Source: Sorex araneus (Eukaryota > Chordata > Mammalia > Eulipotyphla > Soricidae). Taken from it: a DNA stretch of 64,000 bases. The translations under genes and the position numbers were made by a program. Shown here in pieces: positions 1-10,019 of this stretch (positions are counted from its first letter, which is position 1; the number at the start of each line of letters is the position of its first letter). The stretch lies in the NCBI RefSeq assembly GCF_027595985.1, contig NC_073308.1, positions 12,926,511 through 12,990,510 of the forward strand, written 5' to 3'. The notes beneath the pieces were generated by a model. It did not search any database, was not told the DNA's origin, and worked only from the letters and a program-made list of their open reading frames with translations.

Positions 1-150
1 CTTCACCAGTGCCCACCACACTCCACCATTGTTCCCAAGTTTCCTCCCAACCCCCAAACTGCCTCTGTGGCAGGCACTATTCCCCTCTCCCATTGTCCTA
101 GTTTCCCTTCTGTGACGGATCCCTCTCACCCCTGCCCCAGTGCCAAGCTT
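1..150 (-). mobile_element. L1 3' UTR fragment, antisense
   Basis: The reverse complement carries the same blocks as the sense L1 tails later in the window (around 28.3 and 28.95 kb): the 'gcctgccacagaggcag' block and, nearer the window edge, 'gggcactggtgaag'. It is truncated by the window edge. Confidence 0.6.
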
Positions 151-549
151 CCTACTGAAGAGCAGTTTAGTCGAACTGTTGAGTTCTTTTGTGTAAAATA
201 GACTTTTCTCCCGCATAAAACATTATCGTTTAAAGTATGCACGCCAAGAATACATGCTGCAGTTACATCCGTTTCTTTCTGTTACTATAGACAGTAGTGA
301 AACCCTGTAGAAAGCACAGGGGAGGAGTCAGTGGAGCAGCTCACAAGCAACCAACATCTTTCTTGTGGCTCCTACAAGCAGCCTCTAGGCAGCACCCCAC
401 CTCAGAAGGGGCTGCCCCAGCGCTGAAGACAAGTCAGTCTCAGGGGGCCCTGGTCAACAGCCGGGGCTCTGCTCCAAGACCCCCAGCCTGGCGAAAGGAA
501 GCTTCCAGGGTGTAGAGTCTTCTCCAGGTAAACCTCGGGCCACACTTAC

Positions 550-731
550 CTGCCCATTTGATCTTTCTCATTTATGTTCCACCTCCTGCTGCTGATCTTC
601 CTGTGAAGTTTAGTTAATTCACCATTTACTACTGCCTTATGAATTTTTCTCAGATCTTCCCACCGCAGGCTGTAGGACAGCAGGTCCTCATCCTCTCTTG
701 GAGGAAAACAGAACCTAAATATCTTCTTCAT
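550..731 (-). CDS. First coding exon of an ANKRD26-like ankyrin-repeat gene
   Basis: Read on the minus strand from ATG 731-729, the exon encodes about 60 residues starting MKKIF. It continues into a segment like the first ankyrin helix pair of ANKRD26/POTE-type proteins (LRKIHKAVVNGELTKLH, then NINEKDQMGR). It ends at a consensus donor, AG|GTAAGTG, in phase 2, so the split codon completes the Arg that precedes the TPLHLA-type motif in this family. MKKIF is also how ANKRD26 begins. An in-frame upstream ATG at 752 gives seven more residues, but the family start favours 731. No second ankyrin exon is visible in 1-549, so the gene must continue off the left edge. The upstream CpG island at 1.1-1.8 kb is a plausible promoter. 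The member is uncertain, and a lone surviving exon of a dead copy is possible. Confidence 0.65.
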
Positions 732-775
732 GAAGACTGAGGCTTCTTCCAAATACCTTCATACAAGGTTAAGGA

Positions 776-960
776 GGAGAAGGAGGAAAAGTGGGGGGAG
801 GGAGGAGGAAGGTGGGAGGAAAGAGGAGGGAGGTGGGAGGAAGGAGGAGGGAGGGGAGAGGAAGGAAGAGGGAGGGGGAGGAAAGAAGAGAGAGAGGGAA
901 GGGGAGGGGGGAGAAAAGACAGAAAAAAAAAGTAAGAAAGAAAGAAAGAAAAGGAAAGTT
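776..960 (+). repeat. Polypurine (GGA/GAAA-rich) tract
   Basis: About 185 bases almost without pyrimidines on the plus strand, built from GGAGG and GAAA-type units. It separates the ANKRD-like exon from the CpG island. Open frames across it encode only Arg/Gly/Glu/Lys and are artefacts. Confidence 0.85.
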
Positions 961-1089
961 CGCTGCTCTGGGTTTCCCTGAGCTCCAACAATCTCTGGAT
1001 CAACCAGTCGGTCTCCTCCCCACTTGTGAGCGGTGAGGTTCTGAAGCGTGGGTAGCTCAGCACACAGTTACCTGTAGCCAACTAATTGT

Positions 1090-1830
1090 GACACCAGTGC
1101 ACGCCGCAGGGACACCTGCCACTGACCCCAGTGCGCATGCGCTCCTGCACGCAGAGGTCAAAGGTCCTCAGAGTAGAGGGGAGACGTCCCCACACAGCAC
1201 CAAGGTTCCACCCCGCAACCTAGGGTGCCACGGGCACGTCCGTGAGGCTGCCCCTGCCGGTCAGCTCTTGGAGAAAGTCTTGCGGTGGAGAAACGCAGAC
1301 CGCAGAGAGCAGAGCGTACAGCGTCGCGGCCGCAGGGCTGGGTGGACACACCGCGTGGACGCCCGCGCAGCAGCGCTGAGCAGGGCCCGCAGCGCGGCCA
1401 CCGCCCGCGAGCTCCGCGCAGAGTCGTGGGCGTGGAGCTTGGCAGCCTCGCGTGGCGGCGGCCAGGCTCCGAGCGGTCTTCCCCGTCCGCCTCCTTCAGC
1501 TCCTGCTCCTCCAGCGTCTCCCACTCGCTTCCCGCCCCTCCGCGCCCTCCCGCCCGCGGTGCACCGAGGCTCCGGAGCACTGCAGCCCAGCCCCCGCCAC
1601 CCTCCAGGCCGCTCTCCTGCGGGTGGGGCGTGCACCCAGATGCGGTCCTGGAGTTGGGGGGTGGGAGCAGGTCCCTGGGAATCCAGCGCGGGAGGCAGCT
1701 TCTGGGAGATTTTTCGGAGGCACCACACAGGTGACTTGACCTCAGCGTCTTAGCCCAGGTGCTTCGGGCAAGGCGGGCAAGTGCGGGTGACACCTGCCGA
1801 GGAGCAGGTGAGGGACTCACTGCTCGCTAA
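1090..1830. promoter_or_regulatory. CpG island / candidate promoter with NRF1-like and DR1 sites
   Basis: CpG-dense, GC-rich block, strongest between 1240 and 1640. At 1132-1142 is the perfect palindrome TGCGCATGCGC, the NRF1 consensus. At 1155-1167 is AGGTCA-A-AGGTCC, a DR1 half-site pair as bound by HNF4, PPAR/RXR or COUP-TF factors. The island lies upstream of the minus-strand ANKRD-like exon and would suit a housekeeping-type or germline promoter for it. Long overlapping open frames on both strands come from low stop density, and none resembles a known protein. The transcription start cannot be fixed from sequence. Confidence 0.65.
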
Positions 1831-1831
1831 A

Positions 1832-2440
1832 CTTGCTCAGGACAGCCGCCTAGCCACCCTGCCTGGGCCCCCACTTGCCTAGGCTCAGTCAGGTTGCAGT
1901 CGCCTCTGGGTTCCCGCGCAGAATCTATTCCAAGGGGCCCGACTCAAGGAGTCCCTTCTTGCCAACAGCCAGAAACAGTCCATTGTCAGCTATTCCTGAA
2001 TTCAAGGATCCCCGCCCGTCGGGGAGAGTTCGAGCTGCTATTCCTTGAGATGTGTGGTCACTCTCTAATGAACTTAAGGACTCTGTCAATGCCTAGTTGC
2101 TCAGTTTTAGACTGCCCTGCACCACAACACATATTTAGGAAGATCATCCAAAACTCCTCGAATTCGGGATGGCCTAACGTCTCACTTTTCATCAATGAAG
2201 ACAAATAGTTCTAAACTTCTCAAGTCCCTTCAAAGCTTCTCCTAAACTTGCTCCCCTTGGCTACAATAATCCAGGAGGGGCTATAGTGAGACCCACTCTT
2301 TCCCCAGGACATCTTAATGAATATTAAGATTGCACAATAGGCAAGCAGAGGAAAACACTAAACACCGAAAAATTCTAGGCCCGTTTGAAGCTTGTTGTTT
2401 TTTAATGGGCTGATCAGAAGAATCACAAAGAATCACAAAT
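1832..2440. other. No recognised feature
   Basis: Moderately GC-rich sequence at the edge of the CpG island that becomes AT-rich. I see no gene, RNA or clear repeat in it. Confidence 0.5.
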
Positions 2441-2444
2441 GTCC

Positions 2445-2489
2445 GGGCTGGAGCGCTAGCACAGAGGGTATGGTGTTTGCCTTGCATGC

Positions 2490-2556
<67 letters not shown>

Positions 2557-2623
2557 AAAGAAAGAAAGAAAGGAAGGAAGGAAGGAAGGAAGGAAGGAAG
2601 GAAGGAAGGAAGGAAGGAAGGAA

Positions 2624-2693
<70 letters not shown>

Positions 2694-2735
2694 AAAAGAC
2701 CCCTGTGCATAGCTGGGTGTGACCCAGAAAGAAAG
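2445..2735 (+). mobile_element. Shrew-type tRNA-headed SINE split by a microsatellite
   Basis: The SINE head (gggctggagcgctagcac) runs to the 'cttgcatgcag' block. It is followed by 200 bases of GAAA/GGAA repeats, then by the SINE 3' part (cctgtgcatagctgggtgtg). The SINE middle is missing. Confidence 0.75.
2490..2697 (+). repeat. (GAAA)n-(GGAA)n-(GAAA)n microsatellite
   Basis: About 20 GAAA units, then about 13 GGAA units, then about 18 GAAA units, with few interruptions. The symmetrical order makes it a long mirror-type homopurine tract. Confidence 0.97.
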
Positions 2736-2825
2736 AAGGAACTAACTCTGTTAAATCATAAACCAACCCTCTGGCATAGATCTTAGGATGATTTTTGGGA
2801 GTTGATAGCAAAAATAAAGGCAACC

Positions 2826-4812
2826 AAGGCCAAGCGATAGGACAATGTTGATAAGGCATTTTACTTGTACCCCATATGCCCCCTAAGCACCACCAGGAAT
2901 GATTCCTGAGTGCAGAGGCAGGAGTAACTTCTGGCACTGCCAAGTGTGGCCCAAAAACACAAAATGAAAAACAACAAAGTAACAAAAGCAAAACAATAAA
3001 CAAGTGGGACTACATCAGACTAAAAATGTATCCACAAAAACAGAATTAATGACATTCTGCCACAGTGACACTTGATTATTATGCAAGGCAACTGGCAACA
3101 TGCATGATCAGTAGCAGAGTTCTCAAAATATTCACGTGGGGGAAAGGGGTGGAGAAGTACATGTGTATCAATGTGTAAAAATTCAAAAATAAGCCATCAT
3201 GTATATGGTAAACTGGTTTCCAACAAGAATGTCACACAATTATAAGGAACAAGGATAGCTTTCAACAAAAGATACAGAAACAACTGACTAGTCATATGTA
3301 AGAGACTAAAATTATATCTCTAGCCACAAAATTGATGATTTCTGTAGCAAAATTTTAGTTAAAAACAGTGTGACCAGGGGCCAAGTGGTAATACAGAGGC
3401 AAGGGCAAGGCTTGTCTTGCATGTCAGGAATAAGTCCTGAGCACCACCAGTGTGGTTCCCCCCCAAAACAACAACAAAAAAAGACAAAAAAAAAAAGATC
3501 ATGATTACCTAAATGCATGATAACTAGTAATAAGAATCATCAATGTGAAATATTATAATTAACAAAATTTTTCAGTGTGTACAAATATTCTTATATACGA
3601 CTAAGAAACATAAAAATTATTTTGCAGCATGACAGAAATTAATAGACTGAGTCACCGAACTTGTACTTATTGGATTTTTTTGAATCTGTTCAATTTTGGA
3701 TGCTTGTTTTTGGACGGTAATGTTTAACTTGCCATTTTCAATTTCAAGCCTAAAGTACATGGTTTGAAAAATAATTATTTTTACACAGAGGTTCTAAAAA
3801 CGTACATAATTTCAAACAAACATCTAAAGGTACAATTAGAGAAAATTCTTAAAATTTAAAAAGATGATGATTGGAGCTAGATAGATACTGCAGTGGGTAA
3901 GGCACTTGCCTTGCATGTAGCCAACCCTGGTTTGATCCCTGCCACCCCACAGGAGTACCCTGAACACTGTCAGGAGTGATCCCTGAGCACAGAGCCAGGA
4001 GTAAGCCCTGAATAATGTTGTGTGAGACTCCCAAACCAAAATTAAATAAATAAAATAAAAAGTAGATGATTTGGTTAATCATGCCACTTTTCTAAATTCT
4101 TTTTAGATAATATGCAGAATTCAGAGAGGATGTAGACAAACTAGGAACTAAAAAAGCTCAGAGCTGCAATTTTTACCCAGCTGAGCAGCTATGTCAACTG
4201 CATCATAACGGACACATTTCTCATAGCACACTGCTAATCTACTTTACGAATACTCATTACTGCATGTGCTGCTCGAAGACCACTTTTGCACGTGGTCTTT
4301 CATCTTCTCAACACATCTTATGGCCTTTGTATGTTGACCTTGGACTTCTTGCAACTGAAAAAAGGAAGGATAAAAACTTTACTAGTCATCTAGAACCAAT
4401 CTACCATCACCTGCTTCAATAACTGAAACTTTTATTACCACATTCTTCATCTGCCTATTGTTTCCGGCCACTTTCATACCAAGTCAAGCCAGGTCAATCA
4501 GAGACCTTTTCAGCCCCAAGCCAGGACGATTTCTTACCTGGCACTTGACAGCCAAGTTTGCCAACCTCTCTTCTAACTCTAACAGAAATCATGCTCTATC
4601 AAAAAAGTACACAGATTTACAAGCTGGTCAAAAACAGAGAAAGAAGAACTGGATGGAGAGTACAGTGGGTAGGGTGCTTGTCTTGCATGCACTTCACCCG
4701 GATTCAATCTCTGGCTTACCATACAGTTCTCTGAGCACTGCCAGGAGTAATTCCTGAGTGTGGACCCAGGAGTAAGCCCTGAGCATTGCTAGTTGTGACC
4801 CCCTCCAGGTGA
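2826..4812 (+). mobile_element. Four diverged plus-strand SINE copies in otherwise plain AT-rich DNA
   Basis: Copies lie at about 2826-2960, 3370-3490, 3870-4050 and 4647-4812. Each keeps the order 'gggtaagg.cttgccttgcatg', 'gatccc.g', 'tgagcac.gccaggagt' and a terminal 'gtgtggccc'. Identity is clearly lower than in the SINEs with target duplications, so these are older. The AT-rich DNA between them (3000-3370, 4060-4640) shows no gene. Confidence 0.75.
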
Positions 4813-4829
4813 AAAAAAAATACAAATAT

Positions 4830-5740
4830 AGAGGAAGCTACCTTATATTGAACATGTATTTTTATATCCTGAATACCACATAAATCCTCATTTGTAATAT
4901 TTAACATTAAATTCTCATAGGTGAATAGTCTTTCACTGAGAACAGTCTTCTAAACAAGTCACACTGAAAGTGTTTTTTCCATGACATTGAGAGTAACGGC
5001 AAATGGGGAGCCTGAGGCCCTGAATATATCCCCAGTTCCTAAAAATCTGCAGTAATTCCATAAGTCGACAATACTTTTCTAAACTTAAAATAATTCATAA
5101 TTTACTCTTATTTGAAAGGAGAAGTATTGGGCTATGTCCAGAAGAATCCAGGGGTTACTCCCGGCTCTGTGTTCAGGCATCACTCCTGGCATTACCATGC
5201 TCAGTGCAGGAATACACATCTTACCCCTATACCATCTCTCTGACCCCTGTCATTGACTTTGCTGTACTACTAGTGAGCCACCCAGCACCTTGACTAAGCA
5301 GCATGGAACATACATATCCTTTGGGGGACAGGATAAAGTCACTGACACAGAAATAAATATTGGAATCTAATGCTAAATGAAATTTACCAAATCAATTTGT
5401 TCATAGCAACTTTTTATGCTGGGCTACAACAGCACGTCTCTGAGAAATGTGTATGGGATACCGTAAACCTCCTCAGTGGACTTTAACAGTTGGTAAGGTG
5501 CTATAAAGCTATCTGTACATCCCAGTTCTGCCTACATAGTGAATAAAATGAAATTTAGATTTTTTTTCCATAGTGGGGGTATCATTTTTAACATAACAAT
5601 TCTCCAATGTTAGATTAAGTAACTTTCAATTTCTCTTGTTTGAAAAAATATTTACAGTAAAAACTTAATTTAAAAACAAAATGAACTCCCAACAAGAATA
5701 TATTGGTATGCTCTAGAGTACTTAATTTTATCTCAACAAC
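4830..5740. other. AT-rich sequence with one weak antisense SINE
   Basis: The only recognisable element is a decayed minus-strand SINE at about 5130-5260 ('ggggttactcccggctctgtg'). No coding region is supported. Confidence 0.45.
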
Positions 5741-5742
5741 TG

Positions 5743-5992
5743 TCAGTGTCACTGTCACTGTCATCCCGTTGCTCATCGATTTGCTCGAGGGAGCACCAGT
5801 AACATCTCCATTGTGAGACTTGTTGTTACTGTTTTTGGCATGTTGAATACACCATGGGTAGCTTGCCAGGCTCTGCTGTGCAGGCAGGATACTCTCGATA
5901 CCTTGCCAGGCTCTCCAAGAGGGGCGGGGGAATCGAACCTGGGTCGGCCGAGTGCAAGGCAAACACCCTACCCACTGTGCTATTGCTCCATA
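5743..5992 (-). mobile_element. SINE with RTE-type tail, antisense
   Basis: It begins with the inverted tail 'cactgtcactgtcatccc', followed by 'cgatttgctcgag', the two 'gccaggctctg' blocks and the antisense head ending 'gtgctattgctcca'. This is the longer (about 245 bp) SINE subtype. Confidence 0.9.
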
Positions 5993-6019
5993 CATGAAAG
6001 ATTTAAAAGTGTTCTTACA

Positions 6020-6219
6020 NNNNNNNNNNNNNNNNNNNNNNNNNNNNNNNNNNNNNNNNNNNNNNNNNNNNNNNNNNNNNNNNNNNNNNNNNNNNNNNNN
6101 NNNNNNNNNNNNNNNNNNNNNNNNNNNNNNNNNNNNNNNNNNNNNNNNNNNNNNNNNNNNNNNNNNNNNNNNNNNNNNNNNNNNNNNNNNNNNNNNNNNN
6201 NNNNNNNNNNNNNNNNNNN
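6020..6219. other. Assembly gap (200 N)
   Basis: A run of exactly 200 N, which looks like a fixed-size placeholder. It sits just before the end of an ERV, so the missing sequence is probably repetitive and its real length is unknown. Confidence 0.98.
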
Positions 6220-6266
6220 GGATTTGTGAAAATGTTTGTATTTTTTATTACTGATCATTTTAAACA

Positions 6267-6279
6267 AAAAAGGGGGAAA
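6267..6279 (+). other. Polypurine tract immediately upstream of the LTR
   Basis: AAAAAAGGGGGAAA directly precedes the TGTTGG start of the LTR. This is the position and composition of the primer for retroviral plus-strand DNA synthesis, which normally marks a 3' LTR. Confidence 0.7.
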
Positions 6280-6638
6280 TGTTGGTGTACACATCCCATA
6301 ATCTCAGGCCTAGCTAGGCTTGGAAGTAAAGTAAAAAAAAAAAATTTTTCCTGTTGCTGTAACTTTAACGGACCATACTAACGGCTGTAACTGACTTTGA
6401 TACTGTTTCCCTTGAGGAAGTTAATTTGCATATTCTGCCTATGTGGCTGAATATCATTGGTTAAAACATCAACCTAGTTAATAAAAGGGGACTGAACAAG
6501 CTGCTCTCCAGCAGGCCACAACACAAAAACGCTGGAGACAGTTATGTGATCCTCCCAGAAAATGTATATTTCTTTTGCATGCATATCTTAAATGCCTCAG
6601 ACTGTCTGACCAAATCTTACAGCAACATTATTGCAACA
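6280..6638 (+). mobile_element. ERVK (betaretrovirus-like) LTR
   Basis: A 359-bp block bounded by TGTTGG and GCAACA, the inverted termini typical of class II (ERVK/IAP/MMTV-like) LTRs. An 'aataaaag' box at about 6480 could serve as a combined TATA/poly(A) element. A polypurine tract abuts its left end and a lysine-type primer-binding site lies two bases from its right end. It therefore has proviral interior sequence on both sides and is not a simple solo LTR. Confidence 0.75.
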
Positions 6639-6640
6639 CA

Positions 6641-6654
6641 TGGTGCCCAATGCA
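6641..6654 (+). other. tRNA-Lys-like primer-binding site
   Basis: TGGTGCCCAATG two bases after the LTR end matches the usual TGGCGCCCAACG lysine primer site except for transitions. It is cut off by the SINE insertion that starts at about 6654. Confidence 0.65.
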
Positions 6655-6805
6655 GCTGGAGTGATAGCACAGCGGGTAGGGCGTTTGCCTTGCACGAGGC
6701 CGATCCAGGTTCAATTCCGAGCATCCCATATGGTCCCCTGAGCACCGCCAGGGGTAATTCCTGAGTGCAGAGCCAGGAATAACCCTTGTGCATCGCTGGG
6801 TGTGA
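6654..6805 (+). mobile_element. SINE inserted in the ERV leader
   Basis: Full-length short-subtype SINE from 'gctggagtgatagcac' to 'catcgctgggtgtgac'. Its A-rich tail has grown into the microsatellite that follows. Confidence 0.9.
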
Positions 6806-6819
6806 CGAAAGAGAGAAAG

Positions 6820-6893
<74 letters not shown>

Positions 6894-7270
6894 GAAGGAA
6901 GGAAGGAAGGAAGGAAGGAAGGAAGGAAGGAAGGAAGGAAGGAAGGAAGGAAGGAAGGAAGGAAGGAAGGAAGGAATAAAGAGAGAAAAGAAAGAAAGAG
7001 AAAAGAAAGAGAGAAAAGAAAGAAAGAGTGAAGAAAGGAAGAAGAAAAGTAGAAAGGGAATAAAGAAATATAGATAGAGAAAAAAGAAAGGGAAGAAAAG
7101 GAAAGGGATTAAAGAAATATAGGTAGAAAAAAAGGCAGAAAAACAAAAAGAGAAAGAAAGGGAACAAAGAAAGATAAGCAGGACTTAAGAAAAAAAGGGA
7201 AAAGAAGAAAAGGAGAAAGAAAGAGAGAAAGAAATAAAGAATAAATAAAGGAAGAAAGGGAAAAAAGGGC
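6806..7270 (+). repeat. (GAAA)n/(GGAA)n and degenerate purine tract
   Basis: GAAA units, then about 20 GGAA units (about 6893-6975), then some 300 bases of degraded GAAA-like purine repeat that run up to the gag start codon. It appears seeded by the SINE tail. Confidence 0.93.
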
Positions 7271-7271
7271 A

Positions 7272-7508
7272 ATGGGTAATTCTGTAACATCTCAGCAGGA
7301 TGCCTATGTTGACACTTTGAACTCTCTAACAAAAGCAGCTGGTCTGCCTTTAAAGGAACAGATAATAAGATGCCTCCTTGAGAGAATACAAAAGTACTGT
7401 CATTGGTTTAAGCCAAAAAATATGGAAAATTTCAATTTAGATTTATGGATAAAAGTAGGGAGAGAATTGTGTTATGCACAGGAAAACGATATTTACATTC
7501 AAGCCTAG
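7272..7508 (+). pseudogene. gag: ERVK gag matrix (MA) remnant
   Basis: The frame opens with Met-Gly-Asn-Ser, an N-myristoylation-type start. It continues with the betaretroviral matrix pattern: a KAAGLPLK block, a CHWF/K tryptophan motif, then LDLWIKVGREL. It stops after 78 residues, well short of a full matrix protein. It lies on the same strand as the LTR at 6280 and belongs to the same provirus, separated only by a SINE and its microsatellite. Further gag was not found beyond about 7690, where an L1 tail begins. It is a relic with no coding capacity. Confidence 0.75.
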
Positions 7509-7689
7509 CTAGGCCAGAGATTCTGGGATGTTGTACACCAACAACCAGGAAAAACGGGCTAAGAAGACTGGGTCAATGGTTGAACTCAACCACAGATGTG
7601 TGTGGGGCAGAGGGTATGCAAGAAAGAGAAGACGCCAGTATGACAGTAATTGTTGGGAATGATCACATTGGACAAACATTGAGTGTTGA

Positions 7690-8000
7690 AGGTAGATAAG
7701 GGGATATTCTTGATAACCTTCAGTATCAATATTGCAAACACAATTCCCAAAAGCAGAGAGACAGAGATAGAGAGGCAGAGACAGAGAGAAGAAAAGTGCC
7801 TGCCTTAAGGCAGGCAGAGTGTGGGGGGTGGGGTGATGGGAGGGAACATGGGAACACTAATGCTGGGAAATGCACACTGGTGGAGGGATGGGTGTTGAAA
7901 CAGTATACGACTGAAACCTACTCATGAGCAACTACCATGAAACACTACCATGGACAGTACTGTAAAACAGTAAACCATAATGGCTACATAAAAAGATATT
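7690..8000 (+). mobile_element. L1 3' end
   Basis: It shares with the other L1 tails 'cagtat.aatattgcaaac', a purine stretch, a G-rich block, and 'actggtggagggatgggtgtt' followed by 'actgaaacct'. It is 5'-truncated and has replaced or interrupted the downstream gag. AT-rich DNA from 8000 to 8581 has no recognised gene and would be intron 1 of the LRRC37 copy. Confidence 0.75.
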
Positions 8001-9838
8001 TTAAGATATGAACTAACTAGTTATAGCCTTTTCCATTCTTGCCAATTGGCATCAAATTCCTATGATTACCATGCTTTCATTAGCTAAAACGTCATTTATT
8101 GCTTGTATTCAAGTTGTATTCAAGTTTAATGACATACAAAACTCAAGTCGGCTACTTTGGATGTCAATATTTTTCTATATATCACTTGTGTCTAAAGTGA
8201 CTTATCAATAAAAAAGCAATAAACACAGTAAAATGGGCAAAGGACCACCAATTCAAAAAAGGTTCAGTGAACATGAAAAGTATTTAAATTCAAAAATAAA
8301 CAGAAAAATTAAAATATGGACTGGATCCCTTTTGTACAGTCATCAGACCAGCCCCCAAATGAAGAATGTCCAGAGGTGGATGGCATGGAGAATCAATGCT
8401 TTCATAAACAGTTAAATTAGCACAAATATCTTTATGTCAACTAAATTTTCTTAACGACACATTCTTCAGCCCAGAAAATCCATTTCTAAATATCTATTAA
8501 ACAGACCAATCTGCCCACATTCACAAGCCAGTGTGCTGTACTAATACATGTGACAAAAAGACAAAAAAACATATTTCTTACAGTATAGTGATTCGTACAG
8601 TATAGTGAAGGTGCTATTGATGTTGGGCCTTGGCACAAGCATCCTACGAGCCACTTCTCTGGACTGAGACCAGTACAGGAGAGGGTATTCTTTGTGCAGG
8701 TAAAGAGCTCACATATGTTGAAGGTCATGGGTACATTCTGTTCCAGTTGCTCAGGAAAATCTACATGTGCCTTTTCTGAAGAAGATCGTACACAGGGCAG
8801 GGCAGAAGAGTGAGACAGGGAAGAATGAGCTGTCCTTGATGTTTCTGGTTGTGGAGTTTCGTCCAAAGATACAGATGTGTGTTCACCCAGATCTGTGTGC
8901 TGCTGCTGATGCTGTTCTGATGGCAATCCCTGTGTGGGGATTGTCGAAGTGATACTTGTTGATATGCTACCTCAGCTTTCTTTGGGGCCTTTGTAGGCTG
9001 ACCTGGAGTCTCTTGCACGATGGAGATATAACTGAACAGCCTTCAGTGACAGTAACATCCTTGTTTATAGGTGGATATGCAACTTTACTCAGGTTTGAAT
9101 GAGGACTCAGAGACGGTGTGATAGGTGTCTCATTTGAGTGTTCTGTAGCACTGGTACTCGTCAGGGTTGCAAGGGTTTATTCTTCACTGTGCGTTCTGGA
9201 GTTACAGCCAAATATTGATTTGAACCCCCAGACTGGGTAGAGCTGAAACTTTAGTTGAGCCAGATTGAATGAGTCTGCACATGCCCTGATGGTTTTGTCA
9301 CAGTGTGCTCTGTGGGAGTGGTAGTCTTCTTCAGGGTCGCAGAACCTTTGCTCTTCCTACTTGGTTCTGCCGTGATAGTCGTGACATGGGCTGATGATGG
9401 ATGCTGAGTTGATGCTGAAACTGTTTGTTCCAAATGCTCTGGAGCCTGAGGCAAAAGGATATCAGTTGGTAGCTTTGAAAGCTGGGTGAGGGTCTCCTGC
9501 ATAGGTGAAGAAATTTCCATTTCCTCAGCAGGTTCCTTGTCTGGTGAAAGCTGAGTTTGAGTCTGTCCTGAATGTAGAACTACCCTCTCACTCTGGAACA
9601 TCTGTGTTTCTGAAGTGGTTGAAGATACAATCTGCCTGCCAGATAATTCCATGTTCTCAGAGAGGCCTGGAAATGAAGCCAGGACCTCCTGAGATGGAGA
9701 TGATTCATCCTCCTGGGGAGATCCAGGAAACAGAGTTGGGTTCTCCTGGAAGCCTGGAGATTGCGCTTGGCTCTCTTGGGGGAACAGACTGTGATGCTAT
9801 CATCTCAGGGTGCTCTGTAGACTGAGCTGCGTTTTCTT

Positions 9839-10019
9839 TTTTTTTTTTTTTTTTGCTTTTTGGGTCACACTCAGCAATTCTCAGGGGTTACTCCTGGCTT
9901 TGCACTCAGGAATTGCTCCTGGCAGTGCTTGGGGGACCGTATGGGATGCCAGGGATCGAACCCGGGTCGGCCGCGTGCAAGGCAAACGCCCTACCCGCTG
10001 TGCTATCACTCCGGCCCTA
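9839..10019 (-). mobile_element. SINE in LRRC37 exon-1 copy, with target duplication
   Basis: Antisense short-subtype SINE with poly(T) at its left end. The flanks AGCTGCGTTTTCTT (9825-9838) and AGCTGCATTTTCTT (10020-10033) differ at one base and are the target-site duplication. Confidence 0.93.

Noticed and set aside
1158..1820. Overlapping 150-220 residue frames in the CpG island
   Set aside because: GC-rich DNA has few stops, frames overlap on both strands, and none shows domain-like sequence.
2314..3003. Long open frames rich in Lys/Glu/Arg or Phe/Leu/Ser across purine tracts (also at 6628-7332 and 61881-62261)
   Set aside because: They are translations of GAAA/GGAA/TTCC microsatellites and have no composition or family support as proteins.
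3000..3060. Trace resembling L1 ORF2 ('aagtgggactacatcagact')
   Set aside because: Too short and diverged to call as a separate element.
5813..6294. Open frames crossing 6020-6219
   Set aside because: They run through 200 unknown bases, so most of the protein is X and cannot be supported.
6654..6740. tRNA-like A and B boxes in many places (for example here, 45262 and 51445)
   Set aside because: They belong to SINE heads; the rest of a cloverleaf and a mature tRNA 3' end are absent.
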